Assembly (NCBI GenBank): GCA_935421135.1 | Contig: OW285187.1 | Coordinates: forward strand, 24,428,429-24,492,428 | DNA: 64,000 nt | Reading direction: 5' to 3' | Origin: Bugulina stolonifera | Lineage: Eukaryota > Bryozoa > Gymnolaemata > Cheilostomatida > Bugulidae | Part shown: positions 23,936 to 38,700 of the stretch, piece by piece | How the letters are laid out: the number at the start of each line of letters is the position of its first letter | Numbering within the stretch: position 1 is the first letter of the stretch | The notes under the pieces: model-generated | Told to the model about the DNA's origin: nothing | What the model saw: the letters and a program-made list of their open reading frames with translations, nothing else | The model's database searches: none | Translations under genes and position numbers: made by a program

Positions 23936-26900
23936 CCATAGAGGTAACACCCCATAGAGCAGGAACTCAAAAATTTTCCGCTATTAAACGCCGATTGGTC
24001 ACTTGATGCCAGTTTTCCCCACGGGCGGCCATGATGCGATGGGGATTTCGTCCGTTTGTTTACACTAGTTACCATTACAATTATATATAAAACATAAAAC
24101 TTTTCAACGCTGTTATTTACAGATACTATTTGTGTAAAATGTTTTGAATTTATATCTAAACTGTTTAGTAACATCTCTGCTTTTTCACAATGATAGTGAT
24201 TTTAAAAATCTCTTTGTAAAATAGGACTTTACAGAGAAATAAGAATGAATGTTTACTCGACCAAATAATACTAGTAACCGACTAGCGCGGCAGCGTATAT
24301 CAGTAGAAAATCTGTGAATGCGTTGATTGGTTAACCAAAATAAAGCCGCATGTTATTGGGTATTGAAATCTCTAATCGCTAACATGATAGGCTTATTGTA
24401 CAGAATTATCTACCCATAAAGGACTTTCAATAGCACGCGGACAATTCTGTCTATTTCAAGAAATGAGCATGGAGCTAGTTGTACTAATGGCATTCCTGGA
24501 ACAATAGTTATACAATCTCATATAGTTAACATTGATGTAATTGCAAGAGTATACTTTGGGTTTCTCTGGACTAACAGTGTGGTTAGTAGGAATACAGTAC
24601 GGTTGCTGTGAGTTGGAACTGGAAAGACAATGAAATAAATTCAATTCTTATTTATTAGTAGTTATTTATTCTATTATTATTGTAGAAATATTGTTGTTGT
24701 AAAATTAAAAATTTACTCCATAATAAATAGTATAATAATTTTAATTAGCCCAGAAGTTATAGCAAGTATCATTGTTTAAAATTAATAAGCACATTCATTT
24801 ATCTAGTTATAGTGGAATCTCTCGGTACTGTTATTGATTGATTGATTGAGGCTGAGTTAAATTAACTTTGCTCACTCCACTGTCACTGCTGTACCTACCT
24901 ATAGTAATGGTAATAGGCTACTACTACGTAGTAAATATAGTAATACTATCAGGTGAAGTTGTGATCGCGACTCACTAGCAGTTTATTACAATAGTATAGT
25001 CACAGATCAAAAACACTCACTCATCAGATCAGTGACTATACCTACTAACTATTATTTTATTAATTCAGGTGATTTCCATAGACTATTAATCAACATGAAC
25101 ATGTTTATCATTGGATTGATTATATTTATATAATTATTTTATAATATTGATATTTGTGATTGTAAATTAATTTTTTTGTGATAACATAATAAGTGTAATA
25201 GGCCTATTATGATTATAATTGTTGTAATTGTGCTATATGCCTACCAGCATTACTTTGAATGTTAGTATAGGCTAACTTTATATTGCTAGGAAATTTATTT
25301 AAGAAATCTATAAACTATGACTTTGTTTCGCAGATGTGAACTTTCCTTTGTCCATTCCTGTCTATAGTTTGATTCCGAGGCTTTGTAGTATCTAATTGCA
25401 TAGCGCAGTTAATAGCCTAAATACATTATAATCAAAGATCTACACCAGCTTAGCATAATCTTAGAATGGTTTCAAGCTAAACTATAACTGAAAGGAAAGA
25501 TGATATGGAAGGAAAAATCTAAATTTATTAGGGCTGTTAATTAGTCATTAAACATTATAATGTAGAACATTGAATAGTCTTATGCAAGTTTATAGGCCTA
25601 CGTCATTTATTTAATTTCTTAGTAACAGTTTGTTTAACCACAACTTTCTTAGCCTTTCTACCTGCAATAGAATAGGTGCAGGTTGAGTTGTAGCATTGAT
25701 TTTTTTATCTATAGGTTGGAGATTAAAGTGAAATCTGGATACCACGATGCACATTGCCACAACTCTATGTGTGGTGCTCATCCATCATACCCATCAAGTA
25801 GGTTATGATTATGAACTCTTTTCATGGGACTCGTGCACACAAACTGTAACAACTGCTTTCCAATTAGAAATGGGTTTCACGGTTAAAATGAGATGCTTGA
25901 TTTAATTAAGGCTTGTTGTTTTGTATATATGTGTGAGAATGTAGGCTACTTGGTAGATTTCTGTTGTCTATTATAGAGCTGTTATGGATTTAATTCATAG
26001 GTAACATCCAGAGTGATCAACTATATCAACATATATGTCTTATCGAAATCGTACTTTATTTTACTCTGATATAATGTGATGCCAATTTGGCAAGAATCAT
26101 GTAACTACTAATAGCTGTTCTGTTATGGTAGGACAGTAGGCATTGAACATGTTTCATGTGTGGTAAGCGTGAAGCATTTATTTATCTGGTATCAATTTCC
26201 TAATATAGGTCTACTAGACAGAATATTGATCTGTGCTGATGCTGTGAATTTTGAAGAGCTGGCTGATCTTATTCCTTAGAATGGCAAGGAGTGACTTCTA
26301 AATATTGAATAAGAGTTCTTATGCTATTTTTATTCAGTAAATATTTAAAATAGATTTGGTCAAAATATTGGCATTTATACTCCATGTTATGAATTGGTTT
26401 TGTCTGTCTACATAAATGTTTTTATTTGTAATATGCAACTTCTGCAAATCTGTTCTACATATAGAAATACACCTATTAGTATTTATACTCTATCAATCAT
26501 GTGATACCAGGATAATCCATAGGACGTAGGACAATTAACAACTACAGTAGCTTTAGCTGTATTCTGATTTGAGGTAAAAGTGTTACTTAATGCTACAGCT
26601 GTTAAGTAAAGTAAACTTGCCTACTGAAAGCCAAAATAACTAGAACTAGGAGCTGTGTAATAATAATTTTGTGACGTACTAATATACTAATGTACAATAT
26701 TTGCAATTACCATGCAGTTACTATCAAAGTTACAAAATATGATAAATATAATAATTATTTTGGTCTGAAATAATTGGAAAATATGTGTGCAACAAAAAAT
26801 TTCAGATAATTGGTAGCAAAAACAAATTTGGACTACTAACTAAATGACTAACTAATCATAGCAGCGCGTAGGTAACTAATGTAAACAAACGGTAACTACC

Positions 26901-26983
26901 CCAACACATCATGGCCGCCAGGAATGAAAAGTGGCATCGCAAAATTTACGGGAGTTCCTGCTCTAGGGGAGATAACTCTATGG
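23936..26983. mobile_element. Candidate 3-kb element with long imperfect terminal inverted repeats
   Basis: The left arm 23936-24073 and right arm 26871-26983 are inverted copies. They share ccatagag at the ends, tagagcaggaactc, ggcggccatgatg and gtttgtttacattagttacc-like blocks, and the left arm has an extra insertion of about 25 nt. The 6-bp sequence gtttat directly abuts both ends (23930-23935 and 26984-26989), as a target duplication would. No transposase-like frame is visible inside. It may be a decayed or non-autonomous DNA transposon of a class I cannot name, or two copies of a small repeat in opposite orientation. Confidence 0.55.
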
Positions 26984-26989
26984 GTTTAT

Positions 26990-29900
26990 CTGATAGTCAA
27001 AGGCTAAGTGAGATAAGACTACTAATGCAATAAGAATTGTGTAGTACATAGGAACCTCTGTTGGCATATCAAATCTTTACACTCTGTCTGAGCATGTGTT
27101 GGAGTTATTCTCTCTTTCTGTTGGTCTAGTTCTTTCTATTCAAAGTCAGATTCAGATTCGCTATAGCTGGGTATGCCTTGGTTCATGTTCATGCAATGTC
27201 AGACTCACACAGGAGGAGGAAGCTAATTTCATCTCTTTCTGATGGTTTAGTTTTTATCTAAAATCTGCATTGGATTACAAATTTTTTCATGTCTTTGACA
27301 AGTCTGCATCTGGAACCAAGTAAGGTTTGTTAGTTGAGTTAATGTTGGTAGTTGGTACTAGCCTACAGTATTATAAGTACTTACCACATATCAGCAATCT
27401 TTGCACCTTGATAATAATAATATATGCAAGCATGCTAACCTATTATTTTACTCTTCACCCCAACTTGTCATCACCAAGTAATTACAGTGTGCTGGTATAG
27501 TTGTACTTAGTGATGTAACCCAAGTGTTGCCATTAGGTGGTTCACTATAATTATACCAGCCTATGTGGATACCTTTCTACCACTGTGTGGTATCATCTGA
27601 ATAATTATAATAAATATAATGATAACCTTGGAGAATCACTGAGATTCTCACCTCACTAGTAGGTCACCATTTTATATTATCTCTCCACTTTGCATATCCG
27701 CCATCCTCAGTGATCAATCTAAAAAGGCAGCAGTTGGGTACCTCTTTGAGTTTCAACGTAGAGCCATTTTAGCATGTGACTTCATGTATAGCAAATATGG
27801 ACTTAGCGGGGATGTGGTACAGGGGAATAACAAGGTATATTTACCCACTTCGACCACCAACGATTTAATCTCCGTTGATATGGAATTTTATGAACCGTGC
27901 ACTGTAATTTCCACTACTTGTTCTTCCTCTATCAGCCATATAAAACATCTGCTAGATATATATACTACCTTAGCACTAGCCTAGCTAACTGGGAGGGCTG
28001 TATGTAGCCAGGCACAATTACACCTTGTACACACAGACAATGACTCTCTGATAGAATAATAGCAACCTGTTTGCTACAACCTATGCTTATATAAAACAAC
28101 ACCCATTCTTCTTAAGTAAATGTAACAACAGTTTCAAATCAATATTGTTTCCGTTATCAACTCTTTGTGTTGTATAAAAACCTTATTAAATTTTTTCAGT
28201 TTGATTTGCTCTTCGTCAGGTATTATTTGTTGATTTCCGAATGTAAAGGTTGGCTATTCCAGCATCGATGCGCTAACAAAGAAATTAGCACGTTTTATTG
28301 GCATGTCATTCAATACTTTGCCTATAAGCTTACATTATTGATAGAGTAGGCCTATTTCTCTTCCCTTATTATTGCCTTTCTGTTTTGCATAAATTATTAT
28401 AATATTATTAAATTATAGCCAAGGTCATATTAAATATATATAATTATACCTTATCCTGTCCGTAATTAAAAACATTTAATTTGCAAAAAAGACAGGCTCA
28501 GGCATAGAGTTCTATGCTCAGGATTGAAATAAACTTGGAATAATCTTCAGTTCCCTAGAAATGAGGAGACAAACCCAATTTGCATAATAAAAAATGTTTT
28601 TTGTGTTCCTACTATTTGCCTATTCCCTTTTCTTAGTCTTTCCACAACAGAAAAAGATTAACCATATTAGTAGGGTATAAATACATATTTCTGTATCAGT
28701 AATGAATCAGAGCTTTGTGTACTGGAATGACTCAAATATTATTCACTGTTAACATTGTGATTATCTTCAATATCAAAAACAAGTCTTATACATACATCAC
28801 CCAAATGGATAGATTATGATATTGAGCATATGATACATAACACACTTACATTTATTTAAAAATTTTAAAGCACTTTTAATTAAAATAACATATAAAGCTG
28901 ATTATATACCAGTTCACTAAAAGTTCACCCCAATTATTACAGTCTAGATTTAATTACAGTATGACTTGTGTAGTACCAATAAATTACGATGTATACATAG
29001 GCCTACATATATGTAGAATAACATCATGTACACATGGCTGGCTGTCACTTATTTCTGGTAAATAAATTTTTAAACCAGCAGGAAACAGCAGCTGTAGACT
29101 GAAAACAAGTTTTTCCGCCTAGAAATGAGACAAAACATCCGACTGCATATGAATTATTACATGCTATTTTATTTTGGAGTTGTCACCTCTCTGGTGTTAT
29201 ATAACTGCTAGAGCCATCATAATTAGTTTGTAACACACATTATTTTCAAGTAAAATTATTCTTACTTGCAGATGAGCAATATAAATGTACAGTATGTTAG
29301 TTATTTATAGACAGATAAGATGTCTTACTATGCCAATGTATATAATATAACAATAACTACAGTGTACATTATAGATTATACCTCTGGAAGTATGTATAAT
29401 TCTATACTGATATATTCTACAAACTATAAACTGTATTACTGTATTACTATGTCTCTCTTTCTACTTTAACATGGATATACAAGTGACTATATACTGAAGT
29501 GGAGTGAATTACAAGTTCATGTTTACCCAATGAATGATAACAGGGGATTACATCTTAGTGCATCAGCAGTGTGGCAGGGCATTTTTACATGTATTATGTC
29601 TCATACTTGTCAAGTTAGTTCCTTTTGGTAAAATGAAAGAAAATCAACACTTTAGTTTGGTGGTATATTAGATTTGAGAACTGGAGTCTCTTGTGGGATG
29701 AGGAAGGCAGAACAAGACAACAAAAGCCTCTATGCATAGATGAGCTAGTTGCATAGGATAGACTGTAATTTCATGCAGTTGCACTATACATTACAGTACA
29801 TAATGCACTGCAGATTGCTATAACCACTCCTCATTGTGTTCATAATAGTATAATACACATTTTACACGATGCTACAATATTTGGCTCTTCTCCAGAGATC

Positions 29901-32900
29901 TTCTTTAGAGGGTTTCCCCAGAGTGCAGCCAAAACAGCTGAATATTATATAATATTCAAGCAGGAAATGCAACTTGTACTAGTTAATATATGCATGTATA
30001 TATCATAGACTTTGCCCACAATCAGCCTATTGCATTCTGTATAATATTGAAGGTAGGGGCACCTGCTGACAGTGTCATCAGAGCATCTGCTCATTCATTG
30101 TCATCTTCTAGCAGGTAGTTGATAGGTAGATGATAAATATTCATGCACAGCTGTACACAATCTAGAAGTAGAACCTGCTGTTTATACACCAAATGATAAA
30201 AACATTAATACTAAAAACTCCCTTCGTTTGAGGAGTATTTGGTTTCCACTGATAATTGAAAGAAAACATTTGAGAATAAAATGCTGCAGAGCGGCATGTT
30301 GTCAGTATTTTTTATCAACTTGGTTGCTGACAGATAAACGAAGCTCTTCTCTATTAAGCTTAACATAGTTTCATTCTTTTGTTAAATTAGTTGACTAAAT
30401 AAGATTGTATTGTATAGTTGTTAGTTTAGTTAGATGAAAAGATTTGACCATTCTATCTATCATAACTGTGGTGTGATCTTTATGTTTACCTTGCTTAGAT
30501 TGTGGTCTCTTTTCATTATTTAAAAATAGTCCTGTTAGTTTTATTATAACTTAACAATATGCAAGTGCATGTATTAACTGTCTATTGTATTGGTTTTTTA
30601 CACTAGCTACTGAGTGTCAAACTATTTTGTGTATTTATCAATATCGTATAGTTTAGAGAGATCGAGATTCTATTGTTTTTACCTTCAAACATTGTTTAGT
30701 TAGTTGTGATTGAAAGCATCACCAACAAAGGAAGGAATTAGACTGAGATTAACACACTAGTAGTTACTGTTTGCTATTCCAGCTCACAGCATGTTAATTT
30801 TACTGAAGAATGTCAAGTTAACATGCAACTAGTACTTGTATATTATTCTAGTGTCAGGCAGGTAAGGATTACTGTAGATAGAATGTTCATGCAATAATAT
30901 GCTAATACTATTATAGTTATATTGACTATTTAGTGTTTACTGTGGGCTTTACTGATCAATTGTTCTGAAAGACTACTATAATATGTTAGTAACTCATTTT
31001 ATTTTACTATTACATTTAGCTACCACCTAGTCTGGGTTTCATTCCAGAGTCACCAAAATACATGGGGTGGGGTGAGGGGGTATTCTGCTGAATGACTGTG
31101 GAACACAGTGTATAGCTGAACTTCTACAGTCAGCTGGAGGCTCACCTTGCATCCACCTCTAAATTTTGAAAACCAACAGGCTTGAAGCGTCTCCAAGAAC
31201 TTGGTGTAATTCATTTCACATCCTTAATTTGTAGCAATGTTGGTGGGGGAGATAAGCAGAGAACTTGTACTGATATTTCTACACCATAATGTCATAATTA
31301 CATATAAAGCAGTTACACGCCACTTCTAACTATTTTGTTCAATGCTTCATTCATATTATTCTTATTTACTAGGTAGCAAGTAATTCATTCTCATTGCATG
31401 TTATGGTTGATAAATGTTGGAGTTGTTATCTCTCTGTAGACCTGAGCTTTTTAATAGTTAGGAATCATCTTCCCATGAACTTCCAAAGTTATCCTCACAA
31501 CTTATTAGTCATTACATGATTTTATAGGACCTCTAAGTCTATAGAGTGGAAAGCATAGTTGATTCCTAAAATAAGTTATTTTTTTCTGGATGATATCGCA
31601 AAACATCTCCAGGTAAATCTAACCATTCTTTTACATATTATATTAATATTATAATATAGGCCTACATACGTGTAGATGAAAACATTACATCAATTATTGA
31701 TATTCTATGGACATATATTATGTATACTCAGTAAGAAACACTAGGTTAGATACATCAATCTTCAATACCGTCACCAGCACTCCGCTCGGCTACCATTCAC
31801 CATTAGAATTTAATATTTTAAGTAAGGAAAGACAAATCCCAAACCTGAACAGGTGTCATGGATATTATTATAAGAAATAATTGATATATTGTATATGATA
31901 TAGCATTATATGAAACCGTTATTCTTTGTATTACGCTTAGGTAGCAATTATTCTGTTCTCAAACGAACTTTGTGGTCATGTGTAATACAAAAAAGGACTA
32001 CTTGTTTTTGGGCATGCACACTATACTAATGTAATAATTTATTAAATTGTTTTAGCTGAATAGACTATACAAATTGTACCCTGTTTACCAAAAGTTACTA
32101 AATGTGAATATAGTATACTATTTAGTTGTACATAAAAGATCTCACAATTAACTACAATGTAAGTAAGTGTCCAACAATCATAGTCATAGGTATATTTACA
32201 ATGACACAATCTTGCCTCTATTTATTTTAACACAGTAACTGCATCCCAAGTTTGGTAACTATTCTTACAAATATGTACATGTACTAATATTTTAATCTCT
32301 CTATGGTATTACACTATTACTGTATGTATCTATGGGATAATATTTTACACTAAACATAATACTGTAATACTCCAAAATCAACATTGACTTGTACTGATCT
32401 AGCTTTTAGACTATATATATATGTCTGTATAAAATATTGTTTATACTAGAATAGACTTTGGCTTTTAAATCTTATGTTGCTATTGTGGGGGACATAACGA
32501 CAACATGTTATAGGACACTCCTAATTGTGTTCTTTAATAGTTGAGGGTTTGTTCCCTAACACCTATAAATTAGTCTAATACTCATTACAATGACAAAGTA
32601 AACATTAATCACCCCCCATAATACAGTTAATATAAACTGGTCGCTTCAACTTCACAAGAGTTTTAAAGATAAGAAATTTTGTTTGTAGAGAATAGAGTGA
32701 GTGGACGATTAGAGCCAGCCCAGAGTGTACGGAATATGGATGTAAAGGAATAAGTTAGTAACTTTTACTACTATCAACTATAATACTCAAGAAAAGAAGA
32801 GAAAGGATTTTGAAGAATATTAATAACTTAATCAATATTGGTGCTGGATATTTCTCAAACTTTAGTACTTTATAAACTATTTAGTTCGTGGATGACGGAA

Positions 32901-35675
32901 GGAAAGGATAGCTCTGAATGTAAGTATTGTTTTAGAGCTTATTCATTGATAGATCCCGATGCACTAATTGTCTGATATCATATCCTATTATATGTTACAT
33001 CATTATACCAGTTTCCAGTACATCAGACTATGTTATGGATGTTGTGGACAATTTTGTAAAATGCATGTTTCTACTTCCAAATCGCTCCATCCACTAATTG
33101 TGTTCAGTTCAAATGGTTAGTTACCTCCACACACACAATACTGTTATGATTCTATGGTGAATTTCAATATTGCAGAAGAAATTTTTGAGTCAGTTGCGAA
33201 GGTTGACAACCAGCAAGTTGTAGAATATTCTATGCAAACCATAATAGGGATGAGGAAGACTGTATGTTATCAATCACAAGGTGATAGATAACATAGTTCC
33301 CATAGTTAGCTCTAGACTAACCTTATGTCTAACATCACGTTTTCACAACCGCTATCTCAATGTGGAGGGAGTAACTCCCACTAGCCTACAGCATACATTG
33401 TGTACAAGTACAAGTGAAATAACCACACAATAGATCTATTTCATATTCTTAAAGTGATGATAATTGAATTTAGTGTGAATATAATTAAATTGTATGTTGA
33501 TGAATCAGATGTTGGTCGGTGCTTAAAGCTATAGTGTCGGCAGCATAGGGAGTGCCCTTACCGTATTGGTGTATTACAAGCATTGGCCAAGTGCCTGCTA
33601 GTCAAATTGAAGTGTATTGATCCGGTATGATGGTGGGTTCTTCAGCTCATCTCAGCCACCTCTCAATATGTTGTAAGTGTGAGGCCTGGAGCTGACAGCT
33701 AGTCATAGCAATTATACTCAAACCCCCCTGAGCAGTGGAGTTACATGTCTGAGATTGCTTCATCTATTGTTATTGCTTCATCAAGGCTTGTCGCAACATG
33801 AAAAACATTGTCGAGATATTTTTATGAAAATTGTGCATTTTTCTTTCTTTGGCATCAGCTTGTTGAAGTCATTGTATATGGATACAAAAAGACAACACTG
33901 CTTCAGCAATTTTTGATTTTTATCGTTGGTCTATAATTTAAAAAGATTTTGACTACATCTTAAACCTGTAATATTCGATTACATTCAATGGCAATTGACG
34001 GAGAAGGCCTTATAATCAACATAATATATTATTCATTTTATGGATTGCACTTCAACAAACTATGTAAATAAAAAAACTTTTCTTGCCAACACATTTCTAT
34101 GATTGAGTAAAGAGCACATGCTAAGTTATAACCAAGTCACTGTTGGTTCACATACTAACTTATAAGCAAGTCACTGTTGGTTCACATACCCGATTCCCTT
34201 TCTATCTTGTGGGAGTGCTTCCCTATTACACCAATTATTACCAGAGTGCATGTATATCAAACTATATTAATGTTAAACTAATGTAATAATTTGATTTTCT
34301 AATAACTTTTTGTAATTACTTGCTACATTTCTTGAGAAATATCGCACGATTTACGATATTTATAGATAGGTATACTGGAATAGTGTTCTCTTACTACTTA
34401 ATATTGTACTTGTAGCAGCTGATGATATAACTGTACAATAATGTGTTATTCAGTCGGCTGCGTGTGGCTTCAAACATTAGGTTAATTGTTATATATGCTG
34501 ACACCTATTGATCACCATTTGAATTTTCATGCATGAGCTTCTATGATTGATTTGTATGTTTTACAAGAAAACATGTTACCAAATGGGACAATGAATAGGC
34601 AAAAGGTTCACTGTATATCTTGCACTAAGTGTGAAATTATAATAGCTTACATTCTTCTTATATCAACACAGTAGGAGAGCAGAAACAATGGCCCAAACTT
34701 GCTCTAATAACTATATAATGGTGTTCACTAATACTATGTCAAATGGAGCTGAAACCAATAGAAGTCAAAGTAGCTTACTGCCAAATTCGTTCTTAATGCA
34801 GACCCTTTCAACGTTTAAAACTTGTACAATTAGCCAACAATGGAGAATACAATACTATGCTGTTAAGTTTGTGGAGACATGAGCGTTGTGACATGTAGCC
34901 TACAATGTCGAAAGGTGTTTGTATTTTTTCTTCACAAATATTTTGGCAGCATTAACGTATCTAAATAGGCGACTCAATTGAATTTTAAAATTTCACACAA
35001 CAAGTTTTCATAACATAGGTCAATTTTAATTCCTATGATCTTATAAAAACACGAGCATTTAAAAATATGACGTCAAATGCATGACTGTTTTTTTGCAAAC
35101 TGAAGATCTCATTGGATTAAATGACGTGGTCATTGTGTATAGCAGCACCTTTGATAGTAGTTGCAAGTGCACCATAATACATGACAATGATTCAGCTATA
35201 TATAACACACAAATAGTGTATATTTCTGGTAGATTCCTCCTTGTTTGAGAAAGATGATCCTCTTCACCAGTATTGTGTTGTATTTTATTGATTTTCTACA
35301 TCTTTGCTACAATGAGAAGGCAAACTGATCTGCCTGCCCGCCCTCGTCATCAGCTCTTGTGTTATATTGCCTATAAGAAAGTGTTCTATTGATCTATGTC
35401 AATGTCATACATAATTAAAACAGTCTTATTACTAGCTCAACGTTCTTCCAAATAAGTCGCATACCAACAGCAAACACCAGTTTAGTTTTGGGGAGACGAA
35501 AGGATAAATATTGCCCTGCCCTGCCCGGAGAACAAGTGGACAAGAAGTGGACGGCGTCCTTCAAGGATCTGCTCTAATATATATTTACCATTTCAGGGTC
35601 GAATATAGATATATATGTATTCTTACACACCATATTCCAGGTAAGAGAGAACCATTGTGAGTAAAAAGAGAGAAT
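26990..35675. other. Long region without a recognisable gene, upstream of the LAR gene
   Basis: About 8.7 kb is AT-rich and has no frame of clear coding character. Its right end should hold the LAR promoter and 5' UTR. A TATA-like tataaac near 32870 precedes ATG ACG GAA and a gtaagt donor at 32920, which could be an untranslated or alternative first exon. A 34-bp duplication is at 34122-34189. Short frames at 27784-27984 and 34688-34882 are unrecognised and not called. Confidence 0.45.
34122..34189. repeat. Tandem 34-bp duplication
   Basis: Two adjacent copies, starting at 34122 and 34156, share caagtcactgttggttcac exactly and differ at a few positions elsewhere. A related ctgttggttcaca occurs near 38478. 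Confidence 0.85.
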
Positions 35676-35757
35676 ATGGAGAATCTTAGAAGAATTGGTA
35701 TTCTACTCACTACAGTATTATGTTTAGCCTGTGCCCAGGACTCAGAGAGAGAATCTG
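35676..35757 (+). CDS. LAR exon 1: signal peptide
   Basis: The exon encodes MENLRRIGILLTTVLCLACA followed by QDSERES. It has a basic n-region, a hydrophobic core and a likely cleavage after ACA. It ends in phase 1 at gaatctg|gtaagt, the usual phase for Ig and FN3 domain borders. TATA-like taatatat lies about 100 nt upstream. The true transcription start and any UTR exons are not established. Confidence 0.85.
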
Positions 35758-38700
35758 GTAAGTAGAGGAATTGTATTATATACAGTAATACAGTAATATA
35801 CAGTAATATACAGTAATATACAGTAATATACAGTAATATACAATAATATACAGTAATATACAGTAATATACAGTAATATACAGTAATATACAGTAATGAA
35901 TAGTAATATACAGTAATATACATGTCTGTAGTATACAGTAATATGTAATACAAGCCTGTAATATGCAGAAATATACAAGCCTGTAATATACAGTAATATG
36001 CAAGTCTGTAAAATACAACACCATGCAAAAACAAGTCGATTTGTTAAATCTATATTTATGTGAATTTACCTGCAAATGTAAGTACAAATAATGTAAGTAC
36101 AAATGTGAGTACAAATGTAAGTACAGTTACATGCATATGATAGGAATTCATCACATAACAAAGATGCAATGAATAAGATTAACAAGAGAGTGTAATTAGA
36201 AATCGCTGTGAGCGACAAATGTAGGAAGTAAAGTATAATATGTGTATGTACATCATATAAGCCTATACTAGAGTAGACCTGCACATATCAAGTATGCATG
36301 TAAGTTAGATTTTATTAACCCAAGCACCAAATTCACTATTTACTTTCATTAAAAACCAGGAGATTTCAGGCTATGCTTTCCGCCAGTAGAAATAGCGTTG
36401 AAACTAATGACATATTTCAGCTTTTTGAACTATGAGTAAGTCAATAGGTCAATAAAATGTCACATAGATATATATGATTATGAGTTACTGTTAAAAGTTA
36501 ATTTTGAGGTCATTGCATTGAACATTGTAGGTTATTGCTATCACAATTATAGATATACATTATTTGTCCCAACCCTACATGTGCCAGTTAACCTAAAACA
36601 CTACTAATTAACAGAGCACTCAAGTTATTGTACATTTATATGTAACACATTATATTGGGTTGGATAATATTTCTATAAATTATTTCTGGTTTCTTCATTT
36701 ACTCAGAAAATAGCTACAGTTGCGTAGTTAGCTAAAGTTTTACCAATGTTAGTCTAAGTTCAAACAAAATAACTATCATGAAAATTGCTTACATGTAAAC
36801 ATGAGAGGTCTATGGCATTATGTAGTTACTATGTACGACCTGTGTGTGGTTAACCCGGCACTACAAGTGTTTCAGTTTTTACACTTTTAATTCTAAATTT
36901 ATTTGACCCAATGATTTAGATGTACAGGTATAATATGCAAGCAACAAATCACTTCACATACATGTATCTCAGTGTCTATGTACATGTAGAGCATCTACAG
37001 AGTATATGTTAAGTTATTGTGTAGTAATACATAGTTATACGTATGTAATACTGCGGTCTACATTGATGTTATTATTGTGTAGTAATACATAATATAAAAG
37101 CATTTTGTAAGTAATTAGTCTACTGAATTATCATACTTGTCTAATCATCAGCTTTGCTGCCCTTTGCTGCCGTAATCTGTATAGAATCATACCAGGTCTC
37201 CAAAGACCCATAAACCTATTTTGTACAATTTCTATTCATAAGTTTATGTAATAACAATTAGAGAAAATGTCATTATTACCAACTAGTCTGTATATAGGAC
37301 TACAGTATAACACAATAAATTCAGCACCTTTATGGTAGACCTATCTGTGTAATACACAACTCTATTTCATAGTTGCAATTCTACAAAAAATTAGTGTTCG
37401 GGAATATTGAGCTGGAGATTCCACCCGTCGTTAAATAACGAAAGCATATGGCTATTGCATTGCTATAGACCAATTTGTGTGACCACTTGGGAGCCATTAG
37501 GGTGCTGCTGATGCGTTTGTGTGCTGCTTTGAAATGTTCTTGATGATTGACTCAACACCAAATAAAAATTATCCATGAGTCAAACAATAAAAGCTGTAAA
37601 AGAAAACACACTGATAATTTGTTGTAACTGGCAAAGGTTTACAAACATGATGTAATAAAAATTAAAATACTATGAAACCGATACAATCAGGTAACACTTG
37701 TAAATACTATTAGATGAAGCCAGCCGATATCTATTTTTAGGAAAATGAATACTTTAACAAAAATATCTTAATTATTGTTGGTCTTATTCATTGCTGTTGG
37801 ACAGCCAATCAGCTGTGTGACACCAAGATTGGTGTCTTACTTCAAGTTCTACCCTATTTTATTATGAACTTATGGTTCACTTTAATTATCCTCATTGAAG
37901 TCTTAAACTAATAACAACAAGTATCACTAAGTTTGTCATTTTCTATCTTATGCATTTATAGCTAAATAGTGTCTAAATTCGAATTTTGGATGAAGTAGAT
38001 TTAAAAGTTTACTCATCTATGCTACTGATAGGTCAAGTTAAAAGGCTAAGTTTCTCGTCTGCCACTGTTGAGACATGTGCAAAATAATTGAATTTATTAC
38101 AATTTAAATAATATTATCCGATTCAATCAATTAACAATCAAGCAATATTGTGTAGAAATTAAATTTTGAAATCTTAATACGATTTATATGTATGCTAGTT
38201 AGTAGAGTGGAAATTATGGAATGTACATTCATAATACTATTTCATTTCCTTAGATGTATATTGATCTACAATTGTATTCCGTGGCCGGCATCCTGCCCTA
38301 AGATCTTACTGCCAATTCTATATTCCACGACATGTGAAACAATCAATCACCTGCCTTAGTGTGTCAGCTAAGCAGCATAAGTCTGCACCAGTCAATCTAT
38401 TAATAAGCTGACTTAGGTGGCAGACAAGAGACTTGTAAGATGAAATCGTCAATTTGTTATACAGAAGAGAATTAGTTACTGTTGGTTCACAATTCTATGA
38501 AGTTATAAAACTACAAAATGATTTCTTAGTTCTTATAAATACTGGACTGACAGTCTTTTGATATTAGGTTTAGGTCTATAGTATTATAAGCCCAAAGTCT
38601 AGTTTTTAATGTGCATGTATCAATAGTGTACAAGTCACCATTCTTGAGGCTACACCATTGTCCTTATATACTAATAACATGTCTGGAGTTAGGAGGTGGA

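Noticed and set aside
35585..36114. Minus-strand frames rich in Tyr/Cys/Leu/Ile
   Set aside because: Repeat artefacts of the 10-bp atatacagta array.
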